Positions 48,401-55,772 of a DNA stretch of 64,000 nt are shown one piece after another. Position 1 is the first letter of the stretch, and the number at the start of each line of letters is the position of its first letter. Below the pieces are notes generated by a model. It made no database searches. It was not told the DNA's origin and was given only the letters and a program-made list of their open reading frames with translations. The stretch comes from SZUA-36 sp963753105 (lineage in GTDB: Bacteria; Pseudomonadota; Gammaproteobacteria; Xanthomonadales; SZUA-36): contig CAVWBD010000001.1 in assembly GCA_963753105.1 (NCBI GenBank), forward strand, positions 1,054,001-1,118,000. Reading direction: 5' to 3'. A program made the position numbers and the translations under genes.

Positions 48401-48458
48401 TGAACCATTGCAGGAAATCGACGTAACAGACGCACCACAGGATCAGCCCGAAGGATAA
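45447..48458 (+). CDS. Large secreted protein of unknown function
   Basis: This 1003-residue protein has a long N-terminal signal (hydrophobic core LLWLQLCGVLLL, cleavage near ILLA-QD) and no later membrane helix, so it is periplasmic or extracellular. It is mostly helical, rich in Leu, Ala, Gln and acidic residues, with seven scattered cysteines in the middle part. I recognise no domain. The frame is unbroken over 3 kb, which argues that it is real. It stands alone between the asparaginase-like gene and arsC. Confidence 0.7.
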   Translation: MNTQVRQGKANGDKPQHAGLARLLWLQLCGVLLLAPCILLAQDEPEPADQTPPNTQEQVEAVEQITVALPGSNQLALALALPALRNRTLLDVAAASHVLQQAKDRDDIEQATLAQMFLDDRGWLQRLVDRHGWVEPRSSVLDAAAWLVLEELQQHGLEDRALTFPGGMPEAALLYQVFQRSGQRLAVVNLPALLLAIEADAIVLWDAFLQLASPEGETDAAWKVVETTWFAPQLQIPAEYLQVDPANDTDVLMVEDIGQAMSRLAVQSVAMSPPDSRALVRLRYSLLKQAQALESDQGVADQVADALYIASLLDGLNDARHFEFVQGLVSLATKWLEEPAGQEIEFSPAAWLVDALPDISAQYAQAFARTDPGLNDAMGAVYGILQGIVSGEGTGDESADPFTEQAQTILADAVARLALLIPDMVYYFDIPVRSKIIEEINICTSIAASNDEDGQPAMTRSQFDGCMEALVQLAERETRTLELSGNMAGPFTQDALRRELGIPAWQRVNYGVGYLLDRYPGTCQQPAAPLPNPLEWAVLATTMTWLAEHSPGFFNSEENESRVARMRTIGEQLMLNLAGQSTCLATEQDGNNDMISRTTRDYEQALRDLNQGIRLAEQDFRVQRLRRGADVSLAEDGAQRTAYRPDDLLIRPCNPEAVCDMSGDLSTTRALIGLFPDQYLVADQTGMGRIEICYQNMEWVQQRSELVRPDDDNVANYFGRLGFDLLGRYVENGQSSDIFGFRFTSPEEYHYLFAQTSEEILQDSCPVEWVGSRIVTPLRENRGGIVPDRLTYLAASRNLPSRLLQQNWDQGAEWRDWFVTGLGVAPMDVQPSADIMPGLNQHLQSLFQAEQAEVYQRVLLPSATNTEGDDVSLFDEMSRVSISKALMRMQMMLFYPGSLFNSDAVRMAISGDAGLLDGRVLRRLREEDVALLTVNRIALERLNTFRNVWLSQAEIVRQQGSVSPSLAYAMTRMNVLYRQSILSRAEPLQEIDVTDAPQDQPEG

Positions 48459-48488
48459 GCCAAAAGTCGGTGCTTTACCGCCGGGGTT

Positions 48489-48836
48489 TCAGAGGATTTC
48501 CAGCACCGATACGGGTGGACGGCCAATCGCCGCCTTGTCGTTTGCCAGCACGATGGGTCGTTCGATCAGGATCGGTGCTTCCAGCATGGCCGCGACCAAC
48601 TGCTCATCGGTGAGGTGTGGGTCATCCAGCCCCATTGCCTTGTATTCGGCTTGGCCCTTGCGCATCAATTCCCTCGGCCTCAAGTCGAGCTTGCCCAGTA
48701 TTGAAACGAGTTGATCCGCATCGGGTGGTGTGTGGAGATACTCGATGATTTCGGGCTCATAACCGGCTTCCTGTAAAAGCTTGAGCGTGGCGCGGGATTT
48801 GGAGCATCGGGGATTGTGCAGAATTTGTATTTTCAT
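48489..48836 (-). CDS. arsC: Glutaredoxin-dependent arsenate reductase family protein
   Basis: This 115-residue ArsC-like protein has the catalytic cysteine in HNPRCSKSR at the N-terminus and the arsenate-site arginines in PILIERPIVL near residue 90. ATG 48836 is selected because the family starts there (MKIQILHNPRC); the longer ORF from 49004 adds 56 residues without homology. No other ars genes are adjacent, so a general thiol-oxidoreductase role is possible. Confidence 0.9.
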   Translation of the reverse strand: MKIQILHNPRCSKSRATLKLLQEAGYEPEIIEYLHTPPDADQLVSILGKLDLRPRELMRKGQAEYKAMGLDDPHLTDEQLVAAMLEAPILIERPIVLANDKAAIGRPPVSVLEIL

Positions 48837-48964
48837 CTTGGGGTCTTGCAACCTCTGGTCGGTGTTAAAATCAGGAATCATAGGGGTCAGGTTCATTTGT
48901 TGTCCACCCCGCGTTGTTACAATTGGGGCAATTTCTGATAATGTAACCTGCTCCCTATCTTCGG

Positions 48965-50212
48965 ATGAACAGGTGGAGCACGGATGTGAATGTACTGGAG
49001 TCATTTAGCAGCCTGCCGCGCATCAAGCGGCTCGCTGCCCATGTCTGGCGTCATTTCAGGGAGGATCGCCTGTTTGACGAGGCAGCGTCCCTGGGCTACA
49101 CAAGCCTGCTTTCGATGGTGCCGCTACTGGCGGTAGTATTTGGCATTGCCTCGGCTTTCCCCGTGTTTCAGCAATGGAGCGAGCAGTTAACAAACTTCGT
49201 ATTTGCCAATTTTGTTCCCGCTTCCGGTGATCAGGTACAGACTTACCTGGCCGGATTCCTGGACAGCGTCAGCAAGCTGACCCTGGCGGGGATGGTTGTG
49301 TTGATCGTGACAGCGTTGTTGCTGATGGTCAGGATTGAACGGGCGTTCAATATCATCTGGCGGGTGCCGACCGCGCGCAGTGTTCGCAACCGGGTCGTCA
49401 TGTACTGGGCCGTGCTGACGCTGGGCCCGCTGGCACTGGGTGTCGCCGCTGCACTCAGCGCGCAACCGGTATTCGAGCAGGTGGCACAGGGCGTTTCCAC
49501 GCACTCTGCCTGGCGGGCGATCGGTATCTTCTCGTTGTCCTGGCTGGCCTTTACCCTTACCTTCCTGCTGGTCCCCAACCGGCGCGTACCGTTCATGCAT
49601 GCATTGGTCGGCGCATTCCTGTCTGCCATCCTGTTCGGCCTGGCCAAAAAGGTCTTTGTCGCCTTCGTTGCCAAGGCCAGTTTCAGCGTCATTTACGGTG
49701 CCCTGGCAACCATTCCGATCTTCCTGCTCTGGTTATACCTGGTCTGGATCGTGATACTGCTGGGTGCGTCATTGTCCGCTTCGCTGACTACCTTCAATGA
49801 CCGGCGTGTCGATTGGAATTGGCCACGCAAGTGGCAATTCCTGCTCGCATATCGCCTGGTAGGTTATTTGTGGAAAGCGCAAACCAGGGGTGAGACTTCA
49901 TCGATGGAAGCCCTGATGGAGCAACTGGAGGGCGTCAGAGAAACCGAACTGTCGACCCAGCTTGGCGTGCTGTTCGATGCGGGTTATGTGAAACGCAGTG
50001 AAGATGGTGACTGGCTGCTGTGTCGGGATCTCGAGAGCGTCAGTCTGCTGGACCTGTACCGCGCCGGCGGGTATTACCTGCCACTGGATGAAGTCCCGGA
50101 AATTCCCAGCCAAAACAGCTGGGACGAGATCTTTTTCAAATCGATCACGTTGGGTGAGGTCGATATGCAAAGGTCGCTGAAAGGTATGTATAGTTACGCT
50201 GAGCATGGATAA
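48965..50212 (+). CDS. YihY/BrkB-family inner membrane protein with C-terminal extension
   Basis: This 415-residue protein has six transmembrane helices in residues 30-270 (SLGYTSLLSMVPLLAVV, then the family GALATIPIFLLWLYLVW). A soluble region of about 140 residues after it resembles a winged helix (SSMEALMEQLEGVRETELS). Such long YihY forms are usual in gammaproteobacteria. The name RNase BN once given to this family is not supported. The stop overlaps a possible early start of the TlpA-like gene. Confidence 0.85.
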   Translation: MNRWSTDVNVLESFSSLPRIKRLAAHVWRHFREDRLFDEAASLGYTSLLSMVPLLAVVFGIASAFPVFQQWSEQLTNFVFANFVPASGDQVQTYLAGFLDSVSKLTLAGMVVLIVTALLLMVRIERAFNIIWRVPTARSVRNRVVMYWAVLTLGPLALGVAAALSAQPVFEQVAQGVSTHSAWRAIGIFSLSWLAFTLTFLLVPNRRVPFMHALVGAFLSAILFGLAKKVFVAFVAKASFSVIYGALATIPIFLLWLYLVWIVILLGASLSASLTTFNDRRVDWNWPRKWQFLLAYRLVGYLWKAQTRGETSSMEALMEQLEGVRETELSTQLGVLFDAGYVKRSEDGDWLLCRDLESVSLLDLYRAGGYYLPLDEVPEIPSQNSWDEIFFKSITLGEVDMQRSLKGMYSYAEHG

Positions 50213-50222
50213 AGGAACAAAA

Positions 50223-50699
50223 ATGATAAAACTGCTGCAACCTATTTTGCTGGCCCTGCTGTTCGCTGTGCCCCTGGGTCAGGCCGCTTACGAAAGCGAC
50301 ACACCGGTTGATTTTTCCCTGCAGCGTTTGCACGGGGAACCGGTTAGCCTGAGCGAATACCGGCAGCAATGGGTGGTGCTCAACTACTGGGCGACCTGGT
50401 GCGCACCCTGTCGCGAGGAAATCCCGGATTTGTCGGCGCTGCACCAGGCACGCGATGACATCACGGTACTTGGGCTGGCTTATGAAGATACCGATATGGA
50501 GAACTTCGATGCGTTCCTGGAGGAATTCAAGCCAAGTTACCCGATTCTGCTGGTCGATGTCTACGCGCCACCTGAGCCGTTCGGGGCCCCCAAGGCGTTG
50601 CCTACAACGGTGATCCTCGACCCACAGGGTTATCCGGTCAAGACCTACCTGGGGCCGGTGACCAGGGAAACTATCGAGTCTTTTATCGACGCGCAATAA
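50223..50699 (+). CDS. TlpA-like thioredoxin-fold protein
   Basis: This 158-residue protein has a signal peptide (core LLQPILLALLFAVPLG, cleavage near QAA-YE) and the redox motif WCAPC in NYWATWCAPCREEIPDL, which places it in the periplasm. It may reduce disulfides of exported cytochromes, as TlpA/ResA proteins do. The ATG at 50223 gives a proper signal; an in-frame ATG at 50205 overlaps the upstream gene and is less likely. Confidence 0.88.
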   Translation: MIKLLQPILLALLFAVPLGQAAYESDTPVDFSLQRLHGEPVSLSEYRQQWVVLNYWATWCAPCREEIPDLSALHQARDDITVLGLAYEDTDMENFDAFLEEFKPSYPILLVDVYAPPEPFGAPKALPTTVILDPQGYPVKTYLGPVTRETIESFIDAQ

Positions 50700-50719
50700 C
50701 ACGCTTTAAACACCGGTAA

Positions 50720-51307
50720 CTATGGCCCCGTAGAAATACCGGCCTTGCGTACCGGTGCGAACGATTGCCTGTGGACCGGGCATGGCCCCAGTGCCCTGAG
50801 CCGTTCCAGGTGGTGGGCGGTCGGGTAGCCCTTGTGACGGTCAAAGCCGTATCCGGGGTACAAACGGTGCAGCGATAGCATCAAGCGGTCCCGGTAAACC
50901 TTGGCCAGCACGGAAGCAGCGGAAATCGATGCAATGAGACGGTCGCCACCGGTCACGGCCGTGACCGGGCAGGAAAGATGGGGTGCACGGTTACCGTCGA
51001 CTACGACCCTGTCTGGCGCCGGTGAGAGCTTCTGTACGGCGCGCTGCATCCCGTTCAGAGTAGCCTGCAGAATGTTGACCCGGTCGATTTCCTCGACCTC
51101 GACGAACTCCACGCTAAACGCCACGGCCTGGGCCTCGATACGGGGCGCCAGCCATTCCCGCCTTGAAGCACTTAGACGCTTGGAATCGTCCAGGAATGCG
51201 AGGTCATATGCACTGGGCAATATGACGGCCGCGACGGTGACCGGTCCCGCCAGGGGGCCGCGGCCCGCTTCGTCGACGCCAGCTTGGAGAAATGGGACTG
51301 TATTCAT
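50720..51307 (-). CDS. rnhB: Ribonuclease HII
   Basis: This 195-residue enzyme cleaves RNA in RNA-DNA hybrids. Catalytic Asp/Glu are in VDEAGRGPLAGPV near residue 12, with another Asp in RVVVDGNRAP. In E. coli rnhB directly follows lpxB; here a repeat unit of about 300 bp has come between them. Confidence 0.95.
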   Translation of the reverse strand: MNTVPFLQAGVDEAGRGPLAGPVTVAAVILPSAYDLAFLDDSKRLSASRREWLAPRIEAQAVAFSVEFVEVEEIDRVNILQATLNGMQRAVQKLSPAPDRVVVDGNRAPHLSCPVTAVTGGDRLIASISAASVLAKVYRDRLMLSLHRLYPGYGFDRHKGYPTAHHLERLRALGPCPVHRQSFAPVRKAGISTGP

Positions 51308-51354
51308 ATTTTATTTCGTCCCAAGTCTCAACTCGCCAAGTGTTCGCCTGTCTT

Positions 51355-51650
51355 TTCCCGGGACATTCCCTTGGTTGTGCCGGGTATTCCTTCCCGGGAC
51401 GCGCTCGAGCCATCCATGGGCGCTCGGTAATTCGTATCCAGACGAATTACGGTCCCGGGTAAGGAACGCCCCGGCACAGTTTGAAGTGCTTAGTTTTAAA
51501 CCTCGGGAACGATTGGTGCCAACGGGGATACAGGTATTCCAACCTGAGACCTTACACAACAGGGATGTTGTGGAAGAGCCTACAGGGATGTATATACGGT
51601 GTGTCTCAGGTGGAAATACCTGTGTCCCCTTGGTGGCCGCACGAATGCTC
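51355..51650. repeat. Composite intergenic repeat, copy 2, between rnhB and lpxB
   Basis: Two modules are present. The first (51377-51477) is a long hairpin: GTGCCGGGTATTCCTTCCCG at its left and CCCGGGTAAGGAACGCCCCG at its right, with an inner CCATCCATGG. The second (51511-51640) is the inverse of the second module at 25608-25770, and matches it apart from the insertion there. No ORF is credible. It separates two genes that are normally adjacent. Confidence 0.8.
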
Positions 51651-51654
51651 ATGT

Positions 51655-52800
51655 TCAGCCCTGGCGAGAAATGTGTTTCAGCACCACGCGCGCAGCGCTC
51701 GCAGCGGCATCCATTCTCAATTGCTCGTGTAGTTGCTCAAAACGATCTCTTAACGCGACCCGCCGTGCAGGGTTTTCCAGCCATCTCATGGCCTCCTCTG
51801 CAATACGCTCGCCGGTGACCTCTTGTTGCAACAATTCCGGTACCAGTGCCTCGGCGGCCAGGATATTGGGTAGTGCAAAAAAGCGGCTCTTGACCAGCCG
51901 CAACCACTTGGCCAGCGTGTAGGTCATGCCCGCCAGGCGGTAACAGACCACCATCGGCCGGTTGATGAGCATGACTTCGAGCGTGGCGGTGCCGGATGCG
52001 CATATTACGAGATCAGCTGCAGCCATTGCCTGTTTGCCACTGGAGGTAAGGACACGGCAGTCAAGACCGGGGTACTGTTCCAGTTCTTTTTCAACGTGCT
52101 CCCGGATCAGTTGCGAAGCCGCGGGTACGAGGAATCGGATACCCGGCTGTCGCTTTGCCAGGATGGTGGCGGCATCGAGCATCGGCGTAGTGAGCTTACC
52201 GGCTTCTGAAATCCGGCTGCCGGGTAACAGGGCAATACAGGTGGCAGCCTCATCAATGCCCAGCTCGGAGCGGGCCGGGTCCGTCCCGACACCAGGTGGA
52301 ATCTGGTCGGCCAGGGGGTGCCCCGTGTAATCGGCCAACACGTTCTGTTGCGCGTAGTAGCCGGGCTCGAACGGGAACAGGCACAGTACGCGGTCAGTGG
52401 ACCTGGCGATGGTTTTGACCCTGCCGGCACGCCAGGCCCAGACCGTTGGGCTGACGTAGTGGATGACCGGGATCGAGCGGGCCTTGAGCTTCTTTTCCAC
52501 GTTGAGGTTGAAGTCCGGGGCGTCGATACCGATAAAAACGGCCGGTTTGACTTGTAGTACCTTTTCGACGAGCTGGCGCCGCAGGCCCAGCAGACGCGGG
52601 ATGTGGTTGATGACTTCGAACAAGCCCATGATGGACAACTCCGAGGAGTTCCACCAACAGTCCATTCCCGCCGCTTTCATCAAGGGGCCGCCGATACCCA
52701 CAAAACGGGTATCCGGATTCTTATCGAGGATGGCCCCGATCAGCGCGGCGCCCAGCTGGTCGCCGGATGCCTCTCCAGCCACCAACGTTATGGTGATCAC
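51655..52800 (-). CDS. lpxB: Lipid-A-disaccharide synthase
   Basis: This 381-residue GT19 glycosyltransferase joins UDP-diacylglucosamine and lipid X in lipid A synthesis. Family motifs include the GEASGDQLGAALI start, YVSPTVWAWR and LPGSRISEAG. It overlaps lpxA by 4 bp. The frame is intact. Confidence 0.96.
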   Translation of the reverse strand: MITITLVAGEASGDQLGAALIGAILDKNPDTRFVGIGGPLMKAAGMDCWWNSSELSIMGLFEVINHIPRLLGLRRQLVEKVLQVKPAVFIGIDAPDFNLNVEKKLKARSIPVIHYVSPTVWAWRAGRVKTIARSTDRVLCLFPFEPGYYAQQNVLADYTGHPLADQIPPGVGTDPARSELGIDEAATCIALLPGSRISEAGKLTTPMLDAATILAKRQPGIRFLVPAASQLIREHVEKELEQYPGLDCRVLTSSGKQAMAAADLVICASGTATLEVMLINRPMVVCYRLAGMTYTLAKWLRLVKSRFFALPNILAAEALVPELLQQEVTGERIAEEAMRWLENPARRVALRDRFEQLHEQLRMDAAASAARVVLKHISRQG

Positions 52801-53567
52801 CTGATAATGCCGCGCTCAGCTGTTTTCAGGAAGTCGACCATCGGTTGCACCTCGGCAGAATCAACAGCCATCTCCTCCAGCTTGGCAATCGCATTATCCA
52901 GCGTCAGGCTTTCGCGATAAATCGCCTTGTAGGCGCGTCTGAGCTGTTGGATCTGCTCTTTTGTGAACCCACGCCGCCGCAAACCCTCTGAATTGATGCC
53001 CTTGACCGTCGCCTTCTCGCCGGAGACCGTAACGTAAGGTGGAATGCTCTGGGTCACGTGGCTGGCAAAGGAGGTGAAGCTGTGTTCACCAACGCTACAG
53101 AACTGGTGGATCAATGAGTAACCCGACAGGATGGCGTGGTTGCCGATAGTTACGTGCCCGGCGAGGGCGGAGTTATTGGCCATGATGATGTTATCGCCGA
53201 GGATACAGTCGTGGGCGATGTGTACACAGGCCATGATCCAGTTGTTATTGCCGATCTTCGTAACACCACCACCCTGCATGGAACCACGGCTGAAGGTGCA
53301 CAGTTCCCTGATCGTGTTGTTGTCGCCGATGACGAGCTCGGTATCTTCACCCTTGTACTTCATGTCCTGCGGTTCTTCACCGATGGAGGTGAACTGGAAA
53401 ATCCGGTTGTTCTTGCCGATGGTCGTGCGGCCGGTGACAACTGCGTGTGGCCCGATCCAGGTGCCTGAATCGATGCGGACTTTTGCTTCGATGATTGAAA
53501 AAGCGCCTACCTCGACATCGTCTGCGAGTTCGGCTTTCGGGTCTACCAGGGCGGTTGGGTGGATCAT
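52797..53567 (-). CDS. lpxA: UDP-N-acetylglucosamine O-acyltransferase
   Basis: This 256-residue left-handed beta-helix trimer performs the first step of lipid A synthesis. Hexapeptide repeats fill residues 10-190, and the catalytic His is within the ACVHIAHDCILGD stretch. It lies between fabZ and lpxB in the standard order. Confidence 0.96.
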   Translation of the reverse strand: MIHPTALVDPKAELADDVEVGAFSIIEAKVRIDSGTWIGPHAVVTGRTTIGKNNRIFQFTSIGEEPQDMKYKGEDTELVIGDNNTIRELCTFSRGSMQGGGVTKIGNNNWIMACVHIAHDCILGDNIIMANNSALAGHVTIGNHAILSGYSLIHQFCSVGEHSFTSFASHVTQSIPPYVTVSGEKATVKGINSEGLRRRGFTKEQIQQLRRAYKAIYRESLTLDNAIAKLEEMAVDSAEVQPMVDFLKTAERGIIR

Positions 53568-53611
53568 GATCTGTTTCGCACTCTTTCAGGATTCTGTTGA
53601 TATCGCCGGGT

Positions 53612-54073
53612 TTAACCCTCTGAACACAATAGCTCACAACTGGCGGCTCGCTGGCCGTCGACACTGACCCGGGCTTCGTACTTGCCCATGCCACGCATAA
53701 CACGGGTCTGCTTGGCCTCTATGAGCAACTGGTCGCCGGGTACCACCTTGCGCATGAACTTGGCATTGTCGACCTTGACCAGGTAATAAATACCGCCCAG
53801 GTTTTCGGCGGTAGCCATGGCGACATAGGCCAGGATGCCACAGGCCTGTGCCATGGACTCGAGGATCATCACACCGGGCATTATGGGTTCGCCAGGGAAG
53901 TGACCTTCGAAATATGGTTCGTTAACGGTCACGTTCTTGATCGCGGTGAGCGTTTTCTCCGGCTCGAGCGTGTAGGACAGCACCCGGTCAACCAGCAGGA
54001 ACGGATAGCGGTGGGGCAGTATGCGCTTGATTTCATTGATGTCGAATGGTGTCTCAATCATTTTCTTTGTCAT
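53612..54073 (-). CDS. fabZ: 3-hydroxyacyl-ACP dehydratase FabZ
   Basis: This hot-dog-fold dehydratase of 150-153 residues has LPHRYPFLLVDRV and the catalytic His in FEGHFPGEPIMPGVMILE. Start options are 54073 (MTKKM) or 54061 (MIETP), both overlapping the lpxD 3' end; the longer gives the family length. Confidence 0.94.
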   Translation of the reverse strand: MTKKMIETPFDINEIKRILPHRYPFLLVDRVLSYTLEPEKTLTAIKNVTVNEPYFEGHFPGEPIMPGVMILESMAQACGILAYVAMATAENLGGIYYLVKVDNAKFMRKVVPGDQLLIEAKQTRVMRGMGKYEARVSVDGQRAASCELLCSEG

Positions 54074-55116
54074 TCTCTGCTTGTTTTCCGGTTTGTTTTT
54101 CAAGTTCACGTACACGCTTTGCGAGTTGTTCCAGCTTGCGGATGTGCACGGCGCTGCGGTTCCATTCCCGCAGTGGTTGCGCCGGCAGGGCCGCACTCCA
54201 GGTCGTACCGGACTGCGTGACGGATTTTGTCACCACGCTCATGGCAAGCACCGTTGTCCGGTCAGCGATACGGAGGTGTCCGGCTGCCCCGGACCGTCCG
54301 GCAAACATGCAGTACTCTCCGATCCTGGTGCTGCCTGAAATACCTACCATACCTGCCATGGCCGTGTGAGCGCCAATCTCGACATTGTGGGCAATCTGCA
54401 CCAGGTTATCCAGTCTGACGTCATCTGCGAGCACGGTATCGCCAATGGCGCCGCGGTCTATGGCGGTATTCGTGCCAATTTCGCAGTCGTTGCCGACTCT
54501 GACCGTGCCAAGCTGCGGTATTTTGACCCAGTGGTCTTTATCGAAAGCCAGGCCAAAACCATCACCACCAATGACGGCGCCCGGGATGAATGATGGTGCG
54601 GTTGCCGATGATGACACCCTCGCACAGGGTCACGTTGGCTTTCAGCGTGCTGCCAACGCCCAGTGTGCAATCTGCAACCAATACGCTACCCGGTCCGATG
54701 GAACAACCATCGGCGATGACACACCCGGGTCCGATGACGGCATTCGCGCCGACGTGGACGTCCTGGCCCAAAGCCGCTGTCCGGTCAACACTGGCGCTGG
54801 TGTGTACACCGGGACTGGTGGGTCTGCGCGGGTCGAAAATGCCGGCAATCTGCGCGTAGCTAAGGTATGGATCATCTGCGAGCAGGGCGTTTACCGGGCA
54901 CGCATCAAGCTCTTTGGGCGAAATAATGACCGCTGCTGCGCGGGTTGATTGAAGTTGTTCACGATAAGCCGGGTTGGATAAAAAGCTGATTTGCGTGGTG
55001 GCCGCGTCGGATAGGGTGCCCACACCATCAATCAGGGTCTCTCCATTGCCGTGGTACTGGAGACCGAATTGCTCAGCCAGTTCGGACAGCTTGAAACTGC
55101 GGACAGATTTTTGCAT
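54054..55116 (-). CDS. lpxD: UDP-3-O-acylglucosamine N-acyltransferase (one apparent frameshift)
   Basis: Corrected length is about 353 residues. It has an N-terminal uridine-binding domain (FKLSELAEQFGLQYHG), a left-handed beta-helix of hexapeptides, and the catalytic His in NLVQIAHNVEIGAHT. An extra G in a GGG run at about 54583 breaks the frame; removing it restores HPG-AVIGGDGFG exactly. LpxD is essential in most Gram-negative bacteria, so a real null mutation here is unlikely. Confidence 0.93.
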
Positions 55117-55157
55117 ATGAAAATCCCGCCTATCTTCCGGTGTAGCAGATAACAGCG

Positions 55158-55685
55158 TTAGCGAAGCGATTGTTCCCGTTTATCCGCCTCGAATTCCACC
55201 CTGAGCTGGTCAAGGATCAGTTGCGTGATGTCCAGCGATTCATCGGCGTAGACCACGGGGCTTGAAAGGATCAGGTCGTAGCCATTAACACGGGCGATCT
55301 GTTGGACGGCCTGGTTGATTTGATCTTCCAGTTTCTGGACTTCCTCGGTGCGGCGGAATGACAACTCGTCGCGCAGGTCCTCTTTCTGCCGGTTAACGCT
55401 GCGACGCATCTCGCGCAGGTCGCGCTCCAGGCGTGTCCTGGCGTCTTCAGCCATATCACCCAAGGCCAGGCGGTCTTCCATGCTTTGTGCCTGGCGTTCC
55501 TGGAATTCGATGGTCTCGTTTCGGGGGCGGAATTCAAGATCCAGTTTTTCCCGGCCGGCCAGCACTTGCGGAGCATTATCAAGAACCTGCTTCATATCTA
55601 CGTAACCCACACGCAACTGCTGTGCCATTGCCGGGGCGGCAACGACAGTAAATAACAGCAGCAATATGGGTAGTAAGCGCTTCAT
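55158..55685 (-). CDS. skp: Periplasmic chaperone Skp (OmpH)
   Basis: This 175-residue chaperone has a signal peptide ending AMAQ, the family-typical LRVGYVDMKQVL, and a long coiled-coil prong (residues 45-130). It carries unfolded outer-membrane proteins to BamA, whose gene lies next. Confidence 0.94.
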   Translation of the reverse strand: MKRLLPILLLLFTVVAAPAMAQQLRVGYVDMKQVLDNAPQVLAGREKLDLEFRPRNETIEFQERQAQSMEDRLALGDMAEDARTRLERDLREMRRSVNRQKEDLRDELSFRRTEEVQKLEDQINQAVQQIARVNGYDLILSSPVVYADESLDITQLILDQLRVEFEADKREQSLR

Positions 55686-55772
55686 AAGCCCAAATTGTAC
55701 TCTTTTTGGGCTTATGAATTAAGTACTAAGCGATTTATGCTAACGATGCCCCTGAGCTTAATCCGGGTGTCC

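Noticed and set aside
50901..51818. 305-codon plus-strand ORF across rnhB, the repeat and lpxB
   Set aside because: It crosses two genes on the opposite strand and a palindromic repeat; no domain is recognisable.
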